A stretch of DNA of 6,146 nt from Methanobrevibacter sp. Its GTDB lineage: Archaea > Methanobacteriota > Methanobacteria > Methanobacteriales > Methanobacteriaceae. Below, piece after piece: positions 1 to 4,579 of the stretch. Each line of letters begins with the position of its first letter. Position 1 is the first letter of the stretch. Both the position numbers and the translations under genes were made by a program. The DNA lies in the NCBI GenBank assembly GCA_017646885.1, contig JAGCLR010000022.1, positions 1-6,146 of the forward strand, in the 5' to 3' direction. The notes beneath the pieces are model-generated. The model saw only the letters and a list, made by a program, of their open reading frames with translations. It did not search any database and had not been told where the DNA came from.

Positions 1-736
1 CCTTAAGCTCATAATGCATGTAATCTCCATTATAGTAATCCTCTTTAGTACCACCAGGACCTCCGAGTACAATTCCCTTCAAGTCATCCTTGATAGGGAG
101 GAATTCATCATCCATGTGTGATCCAATCCTTTTCAAGAATTCGTGAGCCAATTGGTCAATTACCCTATCGAACCTTCTTTGTGATTGCCCCCCTGCCTTA
201 TGCTTACCAGGAACACCACTGGTTAAGTTTGCTACAACATTTATTCTTTTACCTTTCAATGTAGCAATGGTTGCCTCATTCCTATCGATTACAGCAATAC
301 CGTAAACTTCTTTTGAAGCAATCATATCCTCTAAAGGCTCAAGATAAAAGGTGCTGTCACAAATGTATCTGTAAGTTTGGATCTCTTCAGGAGGTTCAAT
401 AACTACAGTTTCCATCTTTTCAGTTCCAGGGCCACCTTTAGGAATCATACCAACGAACAATACAAAACCATTCGGCAATTCCTTATTGTCGTTTGTAATC
501 ATACGGATTCTTTGCATGATTACCTCAATAGCTGATTGAACATTCTTACGAGTGGTTTTACTCTTGATGTTAGCACTTTGTCCTAATTCATCCCTCATCT
601 GCTTGATGATATCACTTAATTGCTTTGTTGGAGGAACGTACATGGAAACAAGCTCTGTTCCCTTTCCTTTCTTTTCCGCCAATTCCTTTAATGACTTTTT
701 AAATTCATATAATTCCTTTGAGGATACCTCACTCAT
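1..736 (-). CDS. prf1: Peptide chain release factor aRF1, C-terminally truncated by window edge
   Basis: Class I release factor of archaea: it recognises all three stop codons in the ribosomal A site and triggers peptidyl-tRNA hydrolysis, working with aEF1A and ABCE1. The visible part is 245 residues of a family usually a little over 400 long, so roughly 165 C-terminal residues lie beyond position 1. Seen directly: the stop-codon reading domain with NIKS at residues 56-59 (bases 560-571) and the YxCxxxF motif as YICDSTF at 124-130; then the catalytic GGQ at 182-184 (bases 185-193). Spacing of these motifs matches human eRF1 almost residue for residue. The visible end, with GGPGGTKED, lies early in domain 3. 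The start is the ATG at 736-734, with AGGTG six bases upstream; an ATG four bases further upstream is out of frame and stops after three codons. It is transcribed divergently from the PAP2-like gene. Nothing suggests loss of function. Confidence 0.97.
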   Translation of the reverse strand, partial: MSEVSSKELYEFKKSLKELAEKKGKGTELVSMYVPPTKQLSDIIKQMRDELGQSANIKSKTTRKNVQSAIEVIMQRIRMITNDNKELPNGFVLFVGMIPKGGPGTEKMETVVIEPPEEIQTYRYICDSTFYLEPLEDMIASKEVYGIAVIDRNEATIATLKGKRINVVANLTSGVPGKHKAGGQSQRRFDRVIDQLAHEFLKRIGSHMDDEFLPIKDDLKGIVLGGPGGTKEDYYNGDYMHYELK

Positions 737-780
737 TCATAACACCTGATAAAATTGATAAATAATTTTTGATAAGTAAT

Positions 781-792
781 TAGTATAAAAAA
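781..792 (-). promoter_or_regulatory. Possible TATA box of prf1
   Basis: Read on the minus strand this is TTTTTTATACTA, about 45-55 bases upstream of the prf1 start. An archaeal start site some 25 bases downstream would give a leader of about 25 bases containing the AGGTG ribosome binding site. This is a placement by spacing and AT pattern in a very AT-rich spacer, so it is tentative; no BRE can be told apart from background. Confidence 0.3.
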
Positions 793-852
793 TTAAAATA
801 AAACAATATAATTTAAGATTATTCAAAACTTTAAAATAAAATATTCATAGAA

Positions 853-877
853 AAAAATTACTAAAACCGTAATTTTT
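853..877. repeat. Perfect inverted repeat, 9-bp arms with 7-base loop
   Basis: AAAAATTAC at 853-861 is the exact reverse complement of GTAATTTTT at 869-877, with TAAAACC between. Read on the minus strand, the second arm runs into a T7 stretch, which looks terminator-like, but no gene ends here on that strand. The arms are AT-rich, so some such repeats are expected by chance in this spacer. Confidence 0.5.
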
Positions 878-938
878 AATAGAAAATTATTCACTAAAAT
901 AGAAATTTCTGTCAAACCATAATAATAACCTTAAATTG

Positions 939-954
939 ATATAATATATTATAT
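939..954. repeat. Perfect 16-bp AT-only palindrome, ATATAATATATTATAT
   Basis: The sequence equals its own reverse complement. It is made only of A and T, so chance symmetry is fairly likely, and it could also act as a TATA element in either direction. It lies 27 bp, centre to centre, from the palindrome at 966-981. Confidence 0.5.
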
Positions 955-965
955 ATTGGCATAAG

Positions 966-981
966 TTACTTATATAAGTAA
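966..981. promoter_or_regulatory. Perfect 16-bp palindrome TTACTTATATAAGTAA, candidate operator or bidirectional TATA element
   Basis: The sequence equals its own reverse complement and has C and G at symmetric positions, which makes it less trivial than the AT-only palindrome beside it. The half-site ATAAGTAAT (974-982) recurs exactly at 772-780, close to the prf1 start. ATAAGT also occurs at 961-966, directly ahead of the palindrome. A dimeric regulator binding here is an inference; the central TATATA could equally serve TBP. Confidence 0.35.
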
Positions 982-1037
982 TGATGAAAATTAGAATTTT
1001 TTAAGAAAATATTAATAATTGAAAAGATATAAGATTA

Positions 1038-1045
1038 TTTAAATA
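1038..1045 (+). promoter_or_regulatory. Possible TATA box (TTTAAATA) of the PAP2-like gene
   Basis: The octamer TTTAAATA lies 64 bases before the TTG start at 1102. A start site about 25 bases downstream would give a leader of roughly 30-35 bases. The same octamer sits 78 bases before pyrH and 50 bases before the zinc-ribbon gene, which mildly supports the assignment. In DNA this AT-rich the call remains weak. Confidence 0.25.
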
Positions 1046-1071
1046 AGAATTAAATAAGACATTAAATAAGA
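1039..1071 (+). repeat. Three direct copies of TTAAATAAGA
   Basis: Copies start at 1039, 1050 and 1062, so the spacing is 11 and 12 bases, about one helical turn. The last two copies are followed by C. The array ends 18 bases before the GGAGG ribosome binding site of the gene at 1102. Helically phased copies on one face of the DNA would suit a protein-binding site overlapping the promoter or start site, but simple AT-rich slippage could also produce them. Confidence 0.5.
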
Positions 1072-1101
1072 CTATTTTAATAAGTTAACGGAGGAAAGTA
1101 A

Positions 1102-2052
1102 TTGTTTAGCCTAAAAGACATCAATACGGAGAACAGATATGATGAAACTGATGAAAGGAAGCTTAAAATAGCTGATACTATCTCTATTTTTACAAATCCT
1201 CCTATCATTACAATTCCATTGTTTTTGATTATTTGTATAATTCTTGCATGTGATGGAATACCATTTACAAGCGGATTCAGCTTTGATTGGACCCAATTCA
1301 TCATAACAGAACTGATTTCACTTATCTTTGCATCCATCTTGCCAATGGCAATCACTCTCTATTGGGCAAAGAAATTGAATACAGACAAGGACATTTCCAA
1401 TAGGGAAGACCGTTTCGTTCCTCTCATAGTGGGAATCTTGTCTTACTTAGTAGGTTTTGCAATTGCATTGACTCTTGGAGTCTCAAATTTTTTAACCGTT
1501 TTAATACTCTGTTATGCAGTGAACACATTTATTGTATTGCTCATTACCTACAAATGGAAAATCAGTATCCATACAACTGGACTCACCGGACCGGTAGCTG
1601 CATTGATCATGCTTCTTGGACCACTTGGAGCAATAGTTGGATTATTATATCCGGTACTGATTTGGAGCAGATTTACACTTAAGAAACATACAATGGCTCA
1701 AGCAATAGCTGGTGGAGTGTTTGGACTTGTCATGACTGTTTTGGAAGCTTACCTTTACATGGATTTGCTTCATTTGCCAGTTTACAATTTAGTTCCATTA
1801 GGTGAATGCTTATGGATAATACTTGGACTCATTTTCGCTCCAATAGTTTTAGGTATTCTAACAATTCTAAATGATAATGGAAAAAGCAATACAAAAGCGA
1901 TATTCTATTTATTATGCATATTGGCTATTGCATTCTTCGCATTCTTTGCTCCTCAATCTGCATTGATAATCCTAATTCTTGCAACAGTCACATCCATTTT
2001 AGTAAGTTACTATGGTGGAGAAAATTTCAGTTGGTTTAGAGCAATCCGATAG
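1102..2052 (+). CDS. Polytopic membrane protein with PAP2-like phosphatase motifs
   Basis: A 316-residue integral membrane protein with about nine predicted helices (roughly 33-51, 63-89, 106-124, 128-150, 161-184, 199-217, 233-255, 266-284 and 286-303). Three segments resemble, in order, the PAP2 (type 2 phosphatidate/lipid pyrophosphate phosphatase) signature: RxxRxxP at 101-107, KxSxHxxG at 153-160, and SRX5HX3Q at 189-200 with H196. In the classical motif the last residue is Asp; here it is Gln200. As I recall, a divergent PAP2 branch in bacteria also has Gln there. A role in dephosphorylating a lipid or polyprenyl phosphate at the membrane is inferred. About 100 residues with three further helices follow the motif region and are unexplained. 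The TTG start is chosen because GGAGG (1090-1094) lies seven bases upstream and the first in-frame ATG comes only near residue 198. It is flanked by spacers and is probably transcribed alone. Confidence 0.55.
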   Translation: MFSLKDINTENRYDETDERKLKIADTISIFTNPPIITIPLFLIICIILACDGIPFTSGFSFDWTQFIITELISLIFASILPMAITLYWAKKLNTDKDISNREDRFVPLIVGILSYLVGFAIALTLGVSNFLTVLILCYAVNTFIVLLITYKWKISIHTTGLTGPVAALIMLLGPLGAIVGLLYPVLIWSRFTLKKHTMAQAIAGGVFGLVMTVLEAYLYMDLLHLPVYNLVPLGECLWIILGLIFAPIVLGILTILNDNGKSNTKAIFYLLCILAIAFFAFFAPQSALIILILATVTSILVSYYGGENFSWFRAIR

Positions 2053-2114
2053 TAAACTTAAATATAATTAAATAGATAAATTATATCAATAATTAAGTAA
2101 TTTGCTAAAATCAA

Positions 2115-2122
2115 TTTAAATA
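2115..2122 (+). promoter_or_regulatory. Possible TATA box (TTTAAATA) of pyrH
   Basis: TTTAAATA lies 78 bases before the pyrH start. A start site about 25 bases downstream would leave a leader near 50 bases. Other AT-rich octamers in the 140-base spacer could serve instead. Confidence 0.2.
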
Positions 2123-2126
2123 ATGA

Positions 2127-2144
2127 TTTACTAAATTTACTAAA
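2127..2144 (+). repeat. Perfect tandem duplication of TTTACTAAA
   Basis: Two 9-base copies abut exactly (2127-2135 and 2136-2144), just downstream of the candidate pyrH TATA box. They may be a recent slippage event or a regulatory element over the transcription start; the sequence alone cannot decide. Confidence 0.45.
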
Positions 2145-2192
2145 AATAACTAACTAAAAAACTATAAAAAACATTGATTAAAAGGTGAACTT

Positions 2193-2870
2193 ATGAGAAT
2201 CGTAGCTGCTATTGGAGGATCAATATTATTACAGGATTACAACGCTGAAAGATTTAAGGAATATGCAAAGCTCTTGAAGGAACAAAGCGAAGAGCATGAG
2301 ATATTTGTTGTTGTAGGTGGTGGAAAACCTGCAAGAGAATACATAGGAGTTGTAAGAGACCTCGGTGCTGGAGAGGCAAAATGTGATGATATTGGAATAG
2401 AAGTTACAAGAGTGAATGCAAAGCTCTTATTGCTTGCACTTGGTGATGCAGCTTATCAAAGAGTGCCTCATAACTTCCAGGAAGCTTTGGAATTTTCTGC
2501 AAGTGGAAAAATAGTTGTGATGGGTGGAACTGAACCTGCACACAGTACTGATGCAGTATCTGCAATCTTGGCAGAGTATGTTCAAGCAGACCTTTTAGTT
2601 AACTTAACAGCAGTTGACGGCCTTTACACTAAAGACCCTAAAAAATATGATGATGCAGAATTGATAGAAGAAATCACAGCTTCTGACATGATGGGAATCA
2701 TCAGCGGAAATGATGTAAAGGCAGGAACCTATGAATTCATTGACACAACTGCAATTCAAATGATTAAGCGTTCCAATTTAGAAACTGTAATAGCTAATGG
2801 TAATGAACCTCAAAACCTAATTAGAGCTATTAAAGGTGAAAAGATAGGAACCCATGTTATTTCTGAATAA
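2193..2870 (+). CDS. pyrH: Uridylate (UMP) kinase, archaeal type
   Basis: Converts UMP to UDP with ATP in the cytoplasm, the step that follows de novo UMP synthesis. It belongs to the amino acid kinase fold, not the P-loop nucleotide kinases. At 225 residues it is full length for the archaeal form, which is shorter than bacterial PyrH. Seen in order: the phosphate-binding GGS at residues 8-10; [11 protein letters not shown] around 40-50 (glycine-rich loop and nucleotide site); D65-D66 through TRVNA at 72-76; [14 protein letters not shown] at 111-124 (UMP-binding and acceptor side); and [11 protein letters not shown] at 139-149 (ATP-binding side). No key motif is missing. The ATG has AGGTGA (2183-2188) four bases upstream. 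A strong T-rich tract follows the stop, so it is probably a single-gene transcript unit or the end of one. Confidence 0.96.
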   Translation: MRIVAAIGGSILLQDYNAERFKEYAKLLKEQSEEHEIFVVVGGGKPAREYIGVVRDLGAGEAKCDDIGIEVTRVNAKLLLLALGDAAYQRVPHNFQEALEFSASGKIVVMGGTEPAHSTDAVSAILAEYVQADLLVNLTAVDGLYTKDPKKYDDAELIEEITASDMMGIISGNDVKAGTYEFIDTTAIQMIKRSNLETVIANGNEPQNLIRAIKGEKIGTHVISE

Positions 2871-2876
2871 ATAACA

Positions 2877-2902
2877 CTTTTTTACTTTTTTTATTTTTAT
2901 TT
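2877..2902 (+). terminator. T-tract terminator after pyrH
   Basis: Starting seven bases after the pyrH stop codon the non-template strand is almost pure T for 25 bases (2878-2902), broken only by AC and single A residues. Archaeal RNA polymerase terminates at oligo-T tracts without needing a hairpin, and none is seen here. It is the clearest terminator in the window. Confidence 0.7.
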
Positions 2903-2969
2903 ACAAAAATATTTTAAAAACTAAACATACAACATTATTTTTAATTTATTCTTATTTTGAGTGATTTGA

Positions 2970-3764
2970 ATGACTGGATTAATTGATATAGGATTAAACT
3001 TGATGCATAAGTCCTTTGATAAAAACAGAGAGGAAATCATAAGAAATGCAAATGAAGTGGGGGTCAGCCAGTTCATCATTACTGGAACCAATATCCATTC
3101 AAGCGAAACCGCTCTCGAATTCGCAAAGCAAGACCAGTTTAAAGGAGTTTTATTTTCAACTGCAGGAGTCCATCCTCACGATGCAAAGACCTGTGATGGC
3201 AGTACTATAGAAACTCTAAGGGAATTTGCAAAAGAGAACTGTGTAGTTGCTATTGGCGAATGCGGTCTTGACTACAACAGAAACTATTCCCCACAGGATG
3301 TTCAAAGAAAATGGTTCGAGGAACAGGTGAAGTTAGCTGATGAATTAGATATGCCACTATTCCTGCATGAACGTGAAGCACATGAAGACTTGGTTAAGAT
3401 ACTTGAAAAGTACCCTAATATGTGTGAAAGGGCTTGTGTGCATTGCTTTACCGGAACTAAAGAGGAAGCTGAAAAATACCTTGAATTAGGATGCTCAATT
3501 GGAGTGACCGGTTGGATCTGTGATGAAAGAAGAGGCCAATCATTGCAGGAAGCGGTTACAGTGATTCCACCTGAAAAGATGATGATAGAAACTGATGCTC
3601 CTTTCCTCATTCCAAGAAACTTCCCTAAAAAGCCAAAATCAAATAAGAACAAGCCAGAATACTTGCCACATATCTTAAATACAATAGCTGAATACAAAGG
3701 CATGGATAGTGGAGAGCTTGGCAAAAAGGTAAGTGAAACAACAAGAAAATTCTTCAATATCTGA
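2970..3764 (+). CDS. tatD: TatD-type metal-dependent hydrolase/nuclease, E. coli TatD subtype
   Basis: A 264-residue TIM-barrel protein of the amidohydrolase superfamily; E. coli TatD is a Mg-dependent 3'-5' exonuclease linked to DNA repair. Seen directly: the N-terminal DIGLNL (6-11) where most relatives have an HxH metal motif; STAGVHPHD (63-71); IGECGLDYNRN (95-105) with metal ligand E97; FLHEREAHE (131-139) with H133; VHCFTGT (157-163) with H158; GVTGWICDERRG (178-189); and ETDAPFLIPR (207-216) with D209. From memory these follow E. coli TatD itself (DIGVNL, GVTGW-like, CDERRG and LPRDL-like segments) more closely than the YcfH or YjjV types. All expected C-terminal-side ligands are present, so it should be active. 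The start has GTGAT (2961-2965) four bases upstream. Similarity to a bacterial subtype hints at transfer between domains, which needs a tree. Exact substrate in this organism is unknown. Confidence 0.92.
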   Translation: MTGLIDIGLNLMHKSFDKNREEIIRNANEVGVSQFIITGTNIHSSETALEFAKQDQFKGVLFSTAGVHPHDAKTCDGSTIETLREFAKENCVVAIGECGLDYNRNYSPQDVQRKWFEEQVKLADELDMPLFLHEREAHEDLVKILEKYPNMCERACVHCFTGTKEEAEKYLELGCSIGVTGWICDERRGQSLQEAVTVIPPEKMMIETDAPFLIPRNFPKKPKSNKNKPEYLPHILNTIAEYKGMDSGELGKKVSETTRKFFNI

Positions 3765-3782
3765 GTTTAGACAATTTTTAAA

Positions 3783-3801
3783 TAATATTAAATCAATATT
3801 A
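3783..3801 (+). repeat. Small inverted repeat after tatD, possible weak terminator
   Basis: TAATATT at 3783-3789 and AATATTA at 3795-3801 form a 7-bp AT-only stem with a 5-base loop, beginning 19 bases after the tatD stop and preceded by T5. It contains no G:C pair and no T tract follows directly, so its role as a terminator is doubtful. Confidence 0.25.
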
Positions 3802-3834
3802 AAATAATAGAACATAATTTATTAAATAACTAAA

Positions 3835-3842
3835 TTTAAATA
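3835..3842 (+). promoter_or_regulatory. Possible TATA box (TTTAAATA) of the zinc-ribbon gene
   Basis: TTTAAATA lies 50 bases before the ATG at 3885. Initiation about 25 bases downstream would give a leader of about 20 bases containing the AGGTGA site. It supports a separate promoter for this small gene after tatD, but is weak evidence alone. Confidence 0.25.
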
Positions 3843-3884
3843 AATTAAACTTATTAATGAACAAAAACTAAAAAGGTGAGAAAT

Positions 3885-4073
3885 ATGGTAGAACCACACA
3901 AACATTGCCCAGTATGCGGCAGCCCAATACCAATGAAAGAAAGAGTCTGCTCTGCAGATTGTCAAAAAGTATTAGAACAACAACAAAAGAACATTAAAAA
4001 AAGCAGAATGATGCTCTTTGGTGTAATTGTAGTATTCATTCTCGTATGGGCATATTTCATGTTCTTTAAATAA
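3885..4073 (+). CDS. Small zinc-ribbon, single-pass membrane protein (DUF2116-like)
   Basis: A 62-residue protein with two parts. Residues 7-26 carry four cysteines as C8-x2-C11-x10-C22-x3-C26, a compact zinc-ribbon or treble-clef-like site. After a short charged and Gln-rich linker (27-41, including QQQK) a single hydrophobic helix spans about 42-60, ending in FFK. Such proteins are widespread and uncharacterised in methanogenic archaea; I recognise the family by architecture only (DUF2116-like). By the positive-inside rule the lysine- and arginine-rich linker should place the zinc site in the cytoplasm. Function is unknown; a metal-stabilised docking or regulatory module at the membrane is a guess. 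The start is the ATG at 3885 because AGGTGA (3874-3879) sits five bases upstream; an in-frame GTG at 3876 lies inside that ribosome binding site and is unlikely to be used. Confidence 0.85.
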   Translation: MVEPHKHCPVCGSPIPMKERVCSADCQKVLEQQQKNIKKSRMMLFGVIVVFILVWAYFMFFK

Positions 4074-4109
4074 ATAAACTATTAGATAACAAATCTGATA
4101 ATAAATAAA

Positions 4110-4149
4110 TAGCTATTAATTAATTTTAATAGCTAAACAATATTTTTTT
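4110..4149 (+). terminator. Hairpin plus T7 terminator after the zinc-ribbon gene
   Basis: TAGCTATTAA (4110-4119) and TTAATAGCTA (4126-4135) are perfect reverse complements, giving a 10-bp stem with a 6-base loop and two G:C pairs. Seven bases later comes T7 (4143-4149). The hairpin starts 36 bases after the stop codon. Hairpins are not required for archaeal termination, so the T tract may be the active part. It argues that the following YbjQ gene has its own promoter. Confidence 0.5.
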
Positions 4150-4150
4150 G

Positions 4151-4172
4151 AAATAAATCATAAAATAAATCA
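4151..4172 (+). repeat. Direct repeat AAATAAATCA, two copies
   Basis: Identical 10-base copies at 4151-4160 and 4163-4172, spaced 12 bases, lie between the hairpin terminator and the YbjQ start, within the probable promoter region of the YbjQ gene. Low sequence complexity makes chance a realistic explanation. Confidence 0.35.
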
Positions 4173-4214
4173 AATTATAATTATTTTTTTAAAACAAACA
4201 ATTTAAGTGATAAA

Positions 4215-4538
4215 ATGTTATTATCCTCAACAAGTACTTTAGAAAACAAAACCATTGTAAAATATCATGGATTGGTTAATGGAGAGTCATTAATAGGATC
4301 CAACATATACAAAGACTTATTCTCTGGAGTTAGAGACGTTGTGGAAGGAAGAACCAGCACTTATGCTGAAGAGCTTGAAGCAGCAAGAGATGAAGCATTC
4401 CAAGCTATGGAAGACAAAGCTAAAGAACTTGGTGCCAATGGAATCATAGGTCTTAAGATATCCTATAACAACCTTGGAGGTACCATGGGAAACACCATTT
4501 TAGTAACTGTATACGGTACCGCTGTAAGTTACAAATAA
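4215..4538 (+). CDS. YbjQ family protein (UPF0145/DUF74, 'heavy-metal-binding' domain)
   Basis: A 107-residue soluble protein matching the full length of the YbjQ family (PF01906). Seen: the N-terminal [19 protein letters not shown] (6-24), followed by [21 protein letters not shown] (33-53), a helix of alternating acidic and basic residues with A and M to about 70, and the C-terminal [13 protein letters not shown] (72-84) and VTVYGTAV (97-104). This order is the family signature. The biochemical role is unknown; family members form compact oligomers and are often labelled heavy-metal-binding. This copy has no cysteine and only one histidine (H18), so nothing visible supports a soft-metal site. 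The start ATG has GTGAT (4207-4211) three bases upstream. The membrane protein gene begins 41 bases after the stop and carries what looks like a diverged version of the same domain, so the two are probably co-transcribed. Confidence 0.92.
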   Translation: MLLSSTSTLENKTIVKYHGLVNGESLIGSNIYKDLFSGVRDVVEGRTSTYAEELEAARDEAFQAMEDKAKELGANGIIGLKISYNNLGGTMGNTILVTVYGTAVSYK

Positions 4539-4579
4539 TCATTAACTATTTTTTAAATCAACTTTTAATGAGTGAATAA

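Larger units (their letters stand above)
737..1101. other. Divergent intergenic region between prf1 and the PAP2-like gene
   Basis: This 365-base spacer is extremely AT-rich and has no convincing gene on either strand. It holds the probable promoters of both flanking genes, a 9-bp inverted repeat (853-877), two perfect 16-bp palindromes (939-954 and 966-981) and three copies of a TTAAATAAGA repeat (1039-1071). It is much longer than the other spacers in the window (41-140 bases), leaving room for regulatory sites or a small RNA, but no RNA fold is obvious by eye. Confidence 0.6.

Noticed and set aside
552..749. Plus-strand 65-codon open frame opposite prf1
   Set aside because: It lies antisense to the strongly conserved N-terminal coding region of aRF1, and its translation resembles no protein; a shadow frame.
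1038..1072. CRISPR-like repeat array
   Set aside because: The repeats are only about 10 bases with 1-2 base gaps and AT-only spacing, far too short for CRISPR repeats and spacers; no cas gene is present.
737..1101. tRNA or other structured RNA gene in the long spacer
   Set aside because: The stretch is too AT-rich for a methanogen stable RNA, which usually stands out as GC-rich, and no cloverleaf or known riboswitch core is visible.
1077..1355. Minus-strand 92-codon open frame opposite the start of the PAP2-like gene
   Set aside because: It is antisense to a membrane protein whose motifs and ribosome binding site support the plus strand; no credible ribosome binding site or motif of its own.
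3302..3757. Minus-strand 151-codon open frame inside tatD
   Set aside because: Long, but fully antisense to conserved TatD motifs including metal ligands; serine- and cysteine-rich translation is typical of a reverse-strand shadow.
3876..3884. GTG start giving a 65-residue zinc-ribbon protein
   Set aside because: The GTG is part of the AGGTGA ribosome binding site of the ATG at 3885, so the 62-residue form is far more likely.
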